Part shown: positions 10,248 through 17,859 of the stretch, one piece after another | Numbering within the stretch: position 1 is the stretch's first letter | How the letters are laid out: each line of letters opens with the position of its first letter | Origin: Pseudomonas sp. L5B5 | GTDB lineage: Bacteria; Pseudomonadota; Gammaproteobacteria; Pseudomonadales; Pseudomonadaceae | Reading direction: 5' to 3' | Length of the DNA stretch: 64,000 nucleotides | Assembly: GCF_020520285.1 (NCBI RefSeq) | Contig: NZ_CP084742.1 | Span: forward strand, 1,922,001-1,986,000 | Program-made: the position numbers and the translations under genes | Notes under the pieces: model-generated | What the model saw: the letters and a program-made list of their open reading frames with translations, nothing else | The model's database searches: none | What the model was told of the DNA's origin: nothing

Positions 10248-10937
10248 ATGAGCGTCCGTTGTTTCGCTGTACTGCTGTTGCTCCTTTCCTTTACCGCCCA
10301 GGCCGACGCTCCTCGCACCTTCAGCGAAGCCAAGAAGGTCGCCTGGAAACTCTATGCCCCCCAGTCCACCGAGTTCTATTGTGGCTGCAAGTACAACGGC
10401 AATCGGGTGAACCTGGCTGCCTGCGGCTACGTACCCCGCAAGAACGCCAAGCGGGCCGAGCGCATCGAATGGGAACATATCGTGCCGGCCTGGCAGATCG
10501 GTCATCAGCGCCAGTGCTGGCAACAGGGAGGGCGCAAGAACTGCTCGCGCAACGATACGACCTACCAGCGGGCCGAGGCCGACCTGCACAACCTGGTACC
10601 CAGCATCGGAGAAGTGAATGGCGACCGCAGCAACTTCAGCTTCGGCTGGCTGCCGGAACAGCCGGGACAGTATGGCTCCTGCCTGACCCAGGTGGACTTC
10701 AAGTCCAAGAAGGTCATGCCCAGGCCATCGATTCGCGGCATGATCGCCCGCACCTATTTCTACATGAGCAAACAGTACGGCCTACGCCTGTCCAAGCAGG
10801 ACCGACAGCTCTTCGAGGCCTGGAACAAGACCTACCCGGTGCAAGGCTGGGAACGCCAGCGCAATCAGAGCGTAGCGTGCGTGATGGGGCGTGGTAACGA
10901 ATTCGTCGGCACGGTCAACCTCAAGGCTTGCGGCTGA
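10248..10937 (+). CDS. endA: Periplasmic endonuclease I
   Basis: EndA-type nucleases cleave double-stranded DNA in the periplasm or outside the cell. The 229-aa protein has a signal peptide (MSVRCFAVLLLLLSFTAQA), a cysteine-rich first part, and the His-Me finger motif RIEWEHIVPAW with the catalytic His. The downstream LHNLVPSIGEVNGDRSNF carries the metal-binding Asn. The ribosome binding site AAGGAAG overlaps the end of the preceding gene, so it is coupled to the DUF1654 gene and placed under the LexA box. The length is normal for the family. Confidence 0.95.
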   Translation: MSVRCFAVLLLLLSFTAQADAPRTFSEAKKVAWKLYAPQSTEFYCGCKYNGNRVNLAACGYVPRKNAKRAERIEWEHIVPAWQIGHQRQCWQQGGRKNCSRNDTTYQRAEADLHNLVPSIGEVNGDRSNFSFGWLPEQPGQYGSCLTQVDFKSKKVMPRPSIRGMIARTYFYMSKQYGLRLSKQDRQLFEAWNKTYPVQGWERQRNQSVACVMGRGNEFVGTVNLKACG

Positions 10938-10943
10938 CCTGTG

Positions 10944-10966
10944 ATCGCCCGCAGGACGCGGGCGAT
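10944..10966. terminator. Hairpin between endA and the SPOR lipoprotein
   Basis: A 9-bp perfect stem (ATCGCCCGC / GCGGGCGAT) with a 5-nt loop lies between two convergent genes. There is no T tract, so this may be a weak shared terminator. Confidence 0.55.
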
Positions 10967-10989
10967 ATCTGCCGGAAATGAAACCCGGA

Positions 10990-11370
10990 CTACTGCGCGT
11001 TCGGGTGCTCGATCACAGTGACATCGATATTGCGCTTTTTCGCCTTGACCAGCTTCTCGACCACTTCGGACTTCTTCGCCTCGGCCTCGGCCTGGGTAGC
11101 GAAGGGCCCGACCAGCACCTGCTGCTTGCCTTCGATCATTGCCACACTGGACATGATCCCGTGCTCGATCAACCAGCCGGTGAGGTCGCTTACCGCCTGG
11201 GGCAATTCACTGCCCACCAGCACATCCCATTGCGGTGCAGTGGGTGCCGACACCAATTGGGCCTGCACTGCCGCCGCAGCTTTCTTGTCCACCTCGACCC
11301 GCTTGCCTTCGCCGCAACCGCTCAATCCCACGGCCGCCAACATGGTCACTATCATCGCTACTGTGCGCAC
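10990..11370 (-). CDS. SPOR-domain lipoprotein
   Basis: The N-terminus is a lipoprotein signal with lipobox LSGC (AAVGLSGCGEGK). After a short linker, residues ~45-120 form a SPOR fold (WDVLVGSELPQAV ... QQVLVGPFATQAEAEAKK). SPOR domains bind denuded glycan strands of peptidoglycan, so a cell-envelope role is likely. The start is taken as GTG at 11370; an ATG at 11355 would still give a lipoprotein signal. It is divergent from rsmE. The exact role is unknown. Confidence 0.85.
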   Translation of the reverse strand: MRTVAMIVTMLAAVGLSGCGEGKRVEVDKKAAAAVQAQLVSAPTAPQWDVLVGSELPQAVSDLTGWLIEHGIMSSVAMIEGKQQVLVGPFATQAEAEAKKSEVVEKLVKAKKRNIDVTVIEHPNAQ

Positions 11371-11619
11371 AACCTACCCCTAGAAGATCTGACGCGGCGA
11401 TTTTAGCACTCAAGGCAAGAGAGACCTCGTCACAAAATCGAACCGAAACAGGAAGAATGAATTTTATTGCCTCTGTATAGTTGCGCCTTGGGAATTTATA
11501 GATCTTCTGCGCGTCAGAAAGAGGCACCCACTGAGTGGAACTTCGCACTAATCTATACCTAAGACCGACCTCTGCACTGTTTCAATCTGGTGCCCTACCA
11601 AGCTATCAAGGAGAAGATC

Positions 11620-11814
11620 ATGCTGATACTCACCCGCAAAGTCGGTGAAAGCATAAACATCGGTGACGACATTACGATCACCATCCTCGGCGTCAGCGGC
11701 CAACAGGTCCGCATCGGTATCAACGCGCCAAAAGACGTTGCGGTACACCGTGAAGAAATCTATCAACGCATCCAGGCAGGCCTCACCGCACCGGATAAAA
11801 ACGAAACCCCTTGA
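11620..11814 (+). CDS. rsmE: CsrA/RsmA-family RNA-binding regulator RsmE
   Basis: This 64-aa protein is a complete CsrA-fold dimer subunit ([36 protein letters not shown]) that binds GGA motifs in mRNA leaders and blocks translation. The tail ([16 protein letters not shown]) and [16 protein letters not shown] match RsmE, the second Rsm repressor of the Gac/Rsm cascade in fluorescent pseudomonads, rather than RsmA. The ATG follows AAGGAGA. The segment TCAAGGAGAA at the ribosome binding site is itself close to the Rsm consensus CANGGANG, consistent with the known autorepression of rsmE. Confidence 0.93.
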   Translation: MLILTRKVGESINIGDDITITILGVSGQQVRIGINAPKDVAVHREEIYQRIQAGLTAPDKNETP

Positions 11815-12010
11815 GCCACATGAGCACCAGCCCTCTGCCTGCGCCCCACGGCTGGCGCGGCATGCATCTTGTTTGCCTTGAGCTTTCCCCCGCAACCTCT
11901 CTGCATGCCCGGATCGGGCAGCAGGCACAACACTCTCCCAGGCGCCAGACTATCTCCCGCCATTGACCCTTATCTCCCAGGCCACCGACTCCACTACCGA
12001 CTTTCGATAC

Positions 12011-12036
12011 GCGACGCCCCGCTTTGCAGGCGTCGC
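12011..12036 (-). terminator. Hairpin downstream of the VOC-protein gene
   Basis: GCGACGCC/GGCGTCGC forms an 8-bp stem with a 10-nt loop, 15 bases beyond the stop of the leftward VOC gene. It lacks a T tract. The 236-bp gap between rsmE and this gene otherwise shows nothing recognisable. Confidence 0.4.
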
Positions 12037-12050
12037 CTCTGGAGGTCCAC

Positions 12051-12488
12051 TCAGCTATCGACCGGCTTGAATCCCAGCGCCTGATTGAAGCGCAGCAGAT
12101 AGCCGTCCGGATCGAGCACCAGCAGGTTCAACTGGCCACACAGCCGCTCATCCTGACGGTACCAGCACTCCTGGATCTCCCGGCGCAGGGGAACGCCAGC
12201 CTCCACCAGGGCCGCGGCCAGGCCGTGGATGTCCGGGCACTCGATCGACAGGTTCATCCCCCGACCGAAAGGCGCCTCCAGAGGCCCGACACGCCACTCC
12301 GACGCTTGCTGGTCATCCTGCTCCAGCATCAGCTGGCTGCCGTAGAAGGACAGAAAGGCAAAGTAGGCCTCCGGCCGCTGATACTCCAACTTGAAGCCCA
12401 GGGTGTCGCGATAGAACGCCAGGCTGCGCTCCAGGTTCGTGACCAGCAGTTCCGGAACCAGAGTGTTCATCTGAAACATCGAGGGCAT
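12051..12488 (-). CDS. VOC-superfamily (glyoxalase / bleomycin-resistance-like) protein
   Basis: The 145-aa protein has the VOC paired beta-alpha-beta-beta-beta arrangement: TNLERSLAFYRDTLGFKLEY in the first module and MNLSIECPDIHGLAAALVEAGV in the second, ending LNLLVLDPDGYLLRFNQALGF. It resembles the bleomycin-resistance-like subgroup. The metal ligands usual in glyoxalase I are not obvious, so a binding rather than catalytic role is possible. Starts at 12488, 12479 and 12470 are all possible; the first has GAG close upstream. The substrate is unknown. Confidence 0.8.
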   Translation of the reverse strand: MPSMFQMNTLVPELLVTNLERSLAFYRDTLGFKLEYQRPEAYFAFLSFYGSQLMLEQDDQQASEWRVGPLEAPFGRGMNLSIECPDIHGLAAALVEAGVPLRREIQECWYRQDERLCGQLNLLVLDPDGYLLRFNQALGFKPVDS

Positions 12489-12571
12489 CCATTGCTCATT
12501 GATCGAGCCGCGAGACTACTCCCACATCGAAGCAGATGCAGCTGCGCTTACCAATGATTACAAAGATCCGG

Positions 12572-13033
12572 CTACAAGTGCGCCAACGACACTCCTCGTG
12601 CCATGCCGCTGGCCGCCACCACCAACAGCACTAGCAACAGGGCCTGAACATGGCTGATGCGGGCGAACAACAGGGCCCGGCCAGTGTCGGGCAATGCCCC
12701 TCGTCCCAGGGCGATACGCCAGCGGATCAAGCTCAGCATGGGCAACAGTTCAAGCAGCAGAATGCCAATGAACAAGGCCATTTTCAGATGGAACAATGGC
12801 TGCTGCAGATAGTAGTCCGTCCCTTTCCCGTAGCCACCAAAGGCCCGCATCAAGCCGGTCACCAGCAGTACCAACGCCGCCACCCCCCAGGCAGTGTCGG
12901 CCAGCAACACCAGCCGGCAGGTGCCCTCGGCACGAGCCATTCGCCCCAGGGCCGAACCGCGCGCCAGCACCGCCGCAACAGCGCCGGCAAAAGCCAGCAG
13001 GTGTACAGCCGCCAGCATCCAATGCATCAACAT
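12572..13033 (-). CDS. Small integral membrane protein, DUF2214-like
   Basis: The 153-aa protein has four predicted membrane helices (residues ~5-25, 43-65, 80-103, 128-150). Features include the LADTAWGVAALVLLVTGLMR segment, a polar FGGYGKGTDYYLQQPLFHLKM loop with a conserved-looking His in HLKMALF, and a basic cytoplasmic loop. This pattern matches the DUF2214 membrane family, whose function I do not know. The ATG at 13033 is chosen over an upstream frame to 13078 because GGAGG lies at the right distance. Confidence 0.75.
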   Translation of the reverse strand: MLMHWMLAAVHLLAFAGAVAAVLARGSALGRMARAEGTCRLVLLADTAWGVAALVLLVTGLMRAFGGYGKGTDYYLQQPLFHLKMALFIGILLLELLPMLSLIRWRIALGRGALPDTGRALLFARISHVQALLLVLLVVAASGMARGVSLAHL

Positions 13034-13134
13034 CGCGCTCGCCTCCGCTTGATTGATCGACCTGTCCGGGCAACTCAATTAATAGCTCATGACGGCTGCA
13101 TTTGCTGCGGCCAGGAGGTGCTCCAGGCCTGAAC

Positions 13135-13179
13135 GAAAAAAACGACCCAGGCACGGATCGGAAGATCCGTACCTGGGTC
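13135..13179 (-). terminator. Rho-independent terminator of the LPMO-chitinase operon
   Basis: A 16-bp inverted repeat with one mismatch (GACCCAGGTACGGATC arm, 4-nt loop) is followed on the minus strand by a run of seven T. It is a strong intrinsic terminator 36 bases beyond the chitinase stop. Confidence 0.9.
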
Positions 13180-13214
13180 GCGCGGCCATTCAGTCCAGCA
13201 ATGACCTGCCCTGC

Positions 13215-14681
13215 TCAAGCATGGCGTTCCAGCAGTACCTTGCTCCACAGGGTGAACGCAGCCGTAGGCGTCCACGCCGGGTTGGAGGTGTGCTCCTGAA
13301 GGCACAGGTAGCGATTGCCCTCATAACTCACCCCGTCGCCCTTGCGATAGTGCTGGCCGACGCGCCATTGCGGAAACCCCGGGTCCACTGCGCCCCCGGT
13401 GGTCCTGGTGGTCACGCTGCGACTGGGCAGCGATTCCTGCCCCTGGGCATCAGTAGCGGTGACGAAGTAGCTGTACTGGGTATCCGGTTGCAGGTCCTGG
13501 TCCTCGACGCCTGGAACAGGTGTCTTGGCGACTGCGCGACCATCGCGATACAAGGTGTAGAACTCCACCGGGCGCACGCCGCTGGCGATGCTCCAGCTCA
13601 GGCTGACACTGTTGCGACCATTGCCCACCACTGCCAGGTTGCCAGGGGCCCCCGGACGCTCCGGCTCGCCACCGTCGCCATGGATCAGCGGCGCGTAACG
13701 GTTGCAGAACTCCCAGTTGTAGTGCGTCCCCTGCCGATTGATACCGGCATCCCAGTTCACCGACCAGGTCATCAGTCCCTTGATGGCGTGGCCAGCCTTC
13801 TGCAACCGCCTGAAGGCGTTGGCCATCGCCGCTGGATCGATGACATAACCGGTAGCCGCGGCGTCGACGTTGCTCGGCAAGCCAATCGCCAGCTTGTCTG
13901 CGGGGATTCGAGTGAAGCCACGGGTTCCCGAAGCCAGGCTGTCGGTGAGGTAGAACAGGAAGTCCTCCTTCATCTGGTCGTTGTTCTGGGCGATCCAGGC
14001 CCCCTGACCACCATTGGCCTCCGAAACCCAGAGCCCGTCGCCACCCTGGTTGTAGTACTGCGGTGCGACGAAGTCGTAGTAGCCCTCCAGCGCCTGCAGG
14101 TAGCCCACATACTTGCCATTGCTGGTCAGGTACGGGAACTCCGGCGCCATGCTGATGATGAAGTGCTTGCCCTGGCCCGCGTAATGGTCCTTCACCAGCT
14201 TCAAAGCTGCAGGTAGCACGCTCTTGTTATCGGCGAAATCAATGGCGCTCTGCTCCAGGTCGATGTCCAGGCCATCGAAGCCGTAAGTTTCAACCAAGCG
14301 AATGATCTCGTTGGCCAAGGGCTGTTCGTTGCCCTTGTGCAACTCGATATGTGCATCGGCACCGCCCAGGGAGATCAGTACTGCCCTTCCCTGGCTGTTG
14401 AGCACGCCCACCTGACGCCGGAATTCGGCATCGGTAAGGTTATGGGGCTTGAACGTGGGAATGCCGTTGCCCTTCATGAAGGCGACCGCCACCACGTTGT
14501 ACTCCTTGGGTACATCCAGCAGGCTCAAGTTGGCAAACTGGCCGCGCTGGTAACCGTCGGCAGCGCCGGCGGCCCAGTTGTGCCAGAAGCCCATGAGGAT
14601 CTTCTTGCCGGCAATGCTGGGCATCAGGGATGCAGCATCGGCGGCTTGGCTCTTGATTGACGAAAAATCGATTTTATCCAT
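13215..14681 (-). CDS. GH18 chitinase with FnIII and chitin-binding module, no signal peptide
   Basis: The 488-aa enzyme should hydrolyse chitin with retention. Residues ~25-335 form the GH18 barrel with the complete catalytic motif DGLDIDLE (Asp136, Asp139, Asp141, Glu143 as acid). A fibronectin III module (~343-427) and a C-terminal CBM5/12-type chitin-binding module (~437-482, aromatic PQWRVGQHYRKGDGV and NPAWTP) follow. The N-terminus (MDKIDFSSIKSQAAD) is hydrophilic, with no Sec or Tat signal; the ATG follows AAGGA correctly. This recalls Serratia ChiC, released without a signal peptide. It is second in an operon, 43 bases after the LPMO gene. Confidence 0.95.
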   Translation of the reverse strand: MDKIDFSSIKSQAADAASLMPSIAGKKILMGFWHNWAAGAADGYQRGQFANLSLLDVPKEYNVVAVAFMKGNGIPTFKPHNLTDAEFRRQVGVLNSQGRAVLISLGGADAHIELHKGNEQPLANEIIRLVETYGFDGLDIDLEQSAIDFADNKSVLPAALKLVKDHYAGQGKHFIISMAPEFPYLTSNGKYVGYLQALEGYYDFVAPQYYNQGGDGLWVSEANGGQGAWIAQNNDQMKEDFLFYLTDSLASGTRGFTRIPADKLAIGLPSNVDAAATGYVIDPAAMANAFRRLQKAGHAIKGLMTWSVNWDAGINRQGTHYNWEFCNRYAPLIHGDGGEPERPGAPGNLAVVGNGRNSVSLSWSIASGVRPVEFYTLYRDGRAVAKTPVPGVEDQDLQPDTQYSYFVTATDAQGQESLPSRSVTTRTTGGAVDPGFPQWRVGQHYRKGDGVSYEGNRYLCLQEHTSNPAWTPTAAFTLWSKVLLERHA

Positions 14682-14724
14682 GTTCTAATCCTTCAGAACT
14701 ATTAAACAAACTTCCCACTGAAAC

Positions 14725-15354
14725 TTACTTGAAGTCCAGATCGAAGGCCTGATAAAAGGCGTTACCGGTATTGGCAACAATCCAGGCCAGCACGACAACA
14801 TGACGCCCCTTCTTGTTCTTGGGCAGCACGACTTCATGTTCGGTCTTGGCTTTCAATACTTGACCATGTGCGTGATATGGAACTTGAGTATAGAAATCCT
14901 GGTAAAAAGCCTGTGGCTCAAGTTGCGCACGACTGATCCGCTGTTTCGGGTCCCAGCCATCTTTGGTGATGAACCAGCTATAACCACGAGTGACATGCGG
15001 TGCGCTGTATACCCACTGCACCCGGAATACTTGCCCAGGCTCCACGTTCACCAGCGGCCAGCTGAATGGGCGATTGAGCTTCTTCGACATTTCCTCGTCG
15101 GTGAAGTTGACGCAATCACGCGCATCGGTCTTGCCACCGCTGAGGATATAACCGTCCGCAGGTGGCGCGACACTCGGCTCGTCACTGCCGTAGGGGGCTG
15201 GGAACGGGCCGGCGCCCAAGGCTGGCAAGTTCTTCCCTCCTTCCATTTCGTTCACCTGCCAGGTGCCCAGCAGCCCCAGATCCACGGCAACCGAACCGCG
15301 GCTGGATGGAGAAACAACACGACCATGTTTAAGTTGAGTTTGTGGCTTATTCAT
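14725..15354 (-). CDS. AA10 lytic polysaccharide monooxygenase / chitin-binding protein lacking a signal peptide
   Basis: AA10 LPMOs oxidatively cleave crystalline chitin using a copper held by the N-terminal His and a second His. The 209-aa protein shows the AA10 pattern HGRVVSPSSRG, then PHVTRGYSWFITKDGWDP (second brace His at 120), and the C-terminal RHVVVLAWIVANTGNAFYQ. The brace His is residue 10, behind only MNKPQTQLK, with no signal peptide to cleave. There is a single Cys (81), so no disulfide, unlike secreted family members. The ATG at 15354 follows GGAG; a GTG at 15363 overlaps that site. It is first in the operon with the chitinase. Confidence 0.92.
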   Translation of the reverse strand: MNKPQTQLKHGRVVSPSSRGSVAVDLGLLGTWQVNEMEGGKNLPALGAGPFPAPYGSDEPSVAPPADGYILSGGKTDARDCVNFTDEEMSKKLNRPFSWPLVNVEPGQVFRVQWVYSAPHVTRGYSWFITKDGWDPKQRISRAQLEPQAFYQDFYTQVPYHAHGQVLKAKTEHEVVLPKNKKGRHVVVLAWIVANTGNAFYQAFDLDFK

Positions 15355-15363
15355 TTCTTTCAC

Positions 15364-15632
15364 TCCATTGATTAATTAAGTCTTGCTCTTGGCGAGCACC
15401 TTTAACTTAGCGCACTTTTAGCGAATTTTTTCACGCCCCCAATAATTAACCATCCGGATAAATTTGCGAAAAATAGCGTAAACCCCATTAAATGCTGGAC
15501 TTCGTTATTCACACTGACAATTTGAAGAGTCAATGTATTACACGCTTTTCTGGAGCAGAAATGGCTTTCCCAGGGATTTATCAAGATAAAAACTTGAAAC
15601 TAACGCCTTGGTGCCATGCACCAGAAACAACA
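15364..15632. other. Promoter region of the LPMO-chitinase operon
   Basis: About 270 bases upstream of the LPMO gene are clearly A+T-richer than the surroundings and hold no convincing gene; a 60-codon leftward frame at 15402-15584 has no ribosome binding site. I see no specific operator. Confidence 0.55.
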
Positions 15633-15654
15633 AAACCCGGCCAAGGCCGGGTTT
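15633..15654 (-). terminator. Terminator of the lipoprotein gene
   Basis: AAACCCGGCC/GGCCGGGTTT is a perfect 10-bp stem with a 2-nt centre. On the minus strand it is followed by TGTTGTTTC. It lies 32 bases past the stop of the leftward lipoprotein gene. Confidence 0.75.
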
Positions 15655-15686
15655 GCAGGAAAATGATTGAAGTGGTGTTTAGAGAA

Positions 15687-16037
15687 CTACAGGCAGGTGG
15701 CCAATGCCGCGAGGCGGCGCTTGGAGACGAAATTGTCCTCGACAGCATAGAAAAGGGCGGAGGTCCCCGCCGCCTCGGCCTTGATATCCACGAAGGACTC
15801 GGCCGAACGGGCATACACGGTATAGCCGCCGTTCTTGCCAGGCTCCAGATAAGCAGCTGCATCAACGCCAAACACCGCCTCATCCTGCCAAGCGAACTGC
15901 ACGCATTGCGCCACCAATTGATCGGCCTTGGCTGAACTCAGGATCTTGCTTGGAGCCCTTGCCCGGGCATCGTCCATGGTGGAACTTGCACAGCCGGCCA
16001 ACAGCGCCGCAACCATTACCGCCATCAAAACCCGCAT
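15687..16037 (-). CDS. Unknown small lipoprotein, 116 aa
   Basis: The protein starts with a lipoprotein signal (MRVLMAVMVAALLAGCASS, lipobox LLAGC). The ~95-residue mature part contains an acidic, aromatic beta-like stretch (AAYLEPGKNGGYTVYARSAESFVDI) and two further cysteines (QCVQF and the penultimate residue). I do not recognise a family. It is monocistronic, with its own terminator, and lies downstream of the XRE gene after a 92-base gap. Confidence 0.75.
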   Translation of the reverse strand: MRVLMAVMVAALLAGCASSTMDDARARAPSKILSSAKADQLVAQCVQFAWQDEAVFGVDAAAYLEPGKNGGYTVYARSAESFVDIKAEAAGTSALFYAVEDNFVSKRRLAALATCL

Positions 16038-16129
16038 GCTGCCTCCTGGTCCGTTAAAACGCGAGAGTATCGCTCAGGCGCTGGAAAAAAGCCGTCCAGG
16101 CGCAAGAAAAAACCCTCCCGCACCTCAGA

Positions 16130-16450
16130 TCAGCACTCGGCCAGGGATGACGCCAATTGCGCAATGGCCTCCTGATCGTCGTCACCCAGATGGCGATAGT
16201 TCTGGATGATGCTGCTTTCATCGGGGCTCAGGCTGCCCTCGGGCAAACGTGAACGCTCGCCGGTCAATAGATAGGTCAGGTCCACCCCATGACGGCCGAT
16301 CGCCATCAGGTAATCCGATTTAGGGACTCGTTCGCCGCTCTCGTAGCGGCCCTGGGCATTGGCCTCGACGCCACCGATGGCGCCGAATTCCTGCTGGGAA
16401 AGCCCCAGTGCCTTGCGCTGCTCTTTCAAGCGCTCACCGAAGGTCTGCAT
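16130..16450 (-). CDS. XRE-family transcriptional regulator
   Basis: The 106-aa protein is an N-terminal Cro/CI helix-turn-helix (FGERLKEQRKALGLSQQEFG, ending ESGERVPKSDYLMAIG). A short tail (LTYLLTGERSRL, then DDDQEAIAQLASSLAEC) may mediate dimerisation. The ATG at 16450 follows GAGG at the right spacing, preferred over an ATG at 16462. It is divergent from rtcB-prfH across 275 bases, which makes it a candidate regulator of that operon and of itself; a 12-bp palindrome lies in the gap. Confidence 0.85.
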   Translation of the reverse strand: MQTFGERLKEQRKALGLSQQEFGAIGGVEANAQGRYESGERVPKSDYLMAIGRHGVDLTYLLTGERSRLPEGSLSPDESSIIQNYRHLGDDDQEAIAQLASSLAEC

Positions 16451-16546
16451 AACCATCCTCATTCGACAAGGTGATGGTTGTTACGACCATGAAGCATGGC
16501 GAAGGTGCACTTTTTGTTAAATGGCCCATTGCCAGCCCATGGTCAA

Positions 16547-16558
16547 AAGATTAATCTT
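16547..16558. promoter_or_regulatory. Palindromic candidate operator between XRE gene and rtcB
   Basis: AAGATTAATCTT is a perfect 12-bp palindrome in the gap between the divergent XRE and rtcB genes, 37 bases before the leader ORF. It suits binding of a small dimeric HTH protein. Short AT palindromes also occur by chance, so this is a candidate only. Confidence 0.35.
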
Positions 16559-16595
16559 CGCGCCCCTTCCCACACTTTTGACAAGGAGATCCACC

Positions 16596-16637
16596 ATGCA
16601 ACAGCTGATCACCCCTTGCAGGACGTGCCTGGTTTAA
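16596..16637 (+). CDS. Possible 13-codon leader peptide upstream of rtcB
   Basis: A tiny ORF encodes MQQLITPCRTCLV and ends at TAA, 88 bases before rtcB. It is preceded by a consensus ribosome binding site (AAGGAG, seven bases to the ATG) that is better than that of rtcB itself. The peptide has a CxxC pair. It could be a leader peptide coupling translation to downstream structure; alternatively it could be a remnant. Translation is not demonstrated. Confidence 0.5.
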   Translation: MQQLITPCRTCLV

Positions 16638-16694
16638 ACGCTGCATCCGCTATCCATTAGCGCCTTCGCTTAATCCTGCCTCGTCCTGCCATTG

Positions 16695-16724
16695 CCTGAA
16701 TATTTTTTCCAATCAGGAATTGGA
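16695..16724 (+). promoter_or_regulatory. Mutually exclusive hairpins at the rtcB ribosome binding site
   Basis: Two pairings compete for the same bases before the rtcB ATG (16726). TCCAAT/ATTGGA (16708-16713 with 16719-16724) puts the AGGA site in an exposed 5-nt loop. CCTGA/TCAGG (16695-16699 with 16713-16717) hides it in a stem. Such alternatives are typical of translational switches; no function is shown. Confidence 0.4.
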
Positions 16725-16725
16725 C

Positions 16726-17859
16726 ATGGACAATTGCATCCGTCATTTGTCGAACGGCGTCTCTCTGATCGCCTCCGACACCACCTGGATCGAAGACAAA
16801 GCGCTCCAGCAACTGCACACCACCGCTCAACTGCCCGGCATGCGCCAGGTCGTCGGCATGCCGGATCTGCATCCCGGTCGCGGCTACCCGGTAGGTGCAG
16901 CATTTTTCTCCACCGAGGTGATCTATCCGGCCCTGGTGGGCAACGACATCGGCTGCGGCATGGCGCTGTGGCAAACCGACCTTCCCAGCGCTCGCCTGAA
17001 CCTCGACAAGCTGGAAAAGAAAATCGGCAACATCGATCTTCCGCTGGACGAACAGTGGGATGAAGAGCGCGAGCAACTGGGCCTGCCAGTCACCGGTCAC
17101 GAACACTCCCTGGGCACCATTGGCGGTGGCAACCACTTTGCCGAAGTGCAACAACTCGACCAGGTGCACGATACCCAGGCCCTGGAGGCCCTGAACCTGG
17201 ACCCCAAGGCCCTGTTGCTGCTGGTGCACAGCGGCTCCCGCGGCTTGGGTGAAGCCATCCTGCGCAGCCATGTGGACCAGCATGGACATCATCCACTGGA
17301 GATCGATAGCGTCGCCGGCTCCCAGTACCTGAAGCAGCATAACGAAGCCCTGCGCTTCGCCGAGGCCAATCGCCGACTGATCGCCGAACGGCTGCTGTAC
17401 AACCTGCGGGCCAAGGGACATGCCGTGCTGGATATCAACCACAACCTGGTCTCTCCGGCTAACGTGGACGGCGTCCATGGCTGGCTGCATCGCAAGGGGG
17501 CCACGCCTTCGGACCTTGGGCCGGTGGTCATTCCCGGCTCCCGGGGCGACTACAGCTACCTGGTGCAGCCCATCCCTGCGTCGGTCAGCCTGTACTCGCT
17601 GGCGCATGGTGCCGGCCGCAAGTGGCTGCGCAGCGACTGCAAGGGTCGCCTGGCGACACGCTTCAGCTTCGATCAACTCAAGCGCACCCAACTGGGCAGC
17701 CGAGTGATCTGCGAGGATCGTGGATTGATGTACGAGGAGGCCCCCGAGGCCTACAAGAGCATCGATAGCGTGGTGGGAAGCCTGCGCGACGCCGGACTGG
17801 TGAAGATCATCGCCCGGCTCAAGCCGGTACTGACCTACAAGCGTCGGGGGTGCTGCTGA
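16726..17859 (+). CDS. rtcB: RtcB-family RNA ligase (RtcB2 type)
   Basis: RtcB joins a 2',3'-cyclic phosphate or 3'-phosphate RNA end to a 5'-OH using GTP and Mn2+. The 377-aa protein keeps all active-site motifs: GNDIGCGMA (Asp74, Cys77), GGGNHFAE (His137), [11 protein letters not shown] (His168), INHN (His239), SRGDYSYLV, and the guanylylated His294 in AHGAGRKW. It lacks the longer insertions of E. coli RtcB. It overlaps prfH by one base, and RtcB2-PrfH pairs are known to rescue and repair ribosomes cleaved in the 16S decoding centre. No RtcR/sigma54 unit is next to it; an XRE gene is divergent. Confidence 0.95.
   Translation: MDNCIRHLSNGVSLIASDTTWIEDKALQQLHTTAQLPGMRQVVGMPDLHPGRGYPVGAAFFSTEVIYPALVGNDIGCGMALWQTDLPSARLNLDKLEKKIGNIDLPLDEQWDEEREQLGLPVTGHEHSLGTIGGGNHFAEVQQLDQVHDTQALEALNLDPKALLLLVHSGSRGLGEAILRSHVDQHGHHPLEIDSVAGSQYLKQHNEALRFAEANRRLIAERLLYNLRAKGHAVLDINHNLVSPANVDGVHGWLHRKGATPSDLGPVVIPGSRGDYSYLVQPIPASVSLYSLAHGAGRKWLRSDCKGRLATRFSFDQLKRTQLGSRVICEDRGLMYEEAPEAYKSIDSVVGSLRDAGLVKIIARLKPVLTYKRRGCC

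Noticed and set aside
15402..15584. 60-codon leftward ORF upstream of the LPMO gene
   Set aside because: No ribosome binding site and A+T-rich, non-coding-like composition in a probable promoter region.
16522..16533. Sigma54-like GG/GC element upstream of rtcB (TGGCCCATTGCC)
   Set aside because: The GG and GC are only six bases apart where ten are required, and no RtcR-like activator gene is adjacent, unlike E. coli rtcBA.
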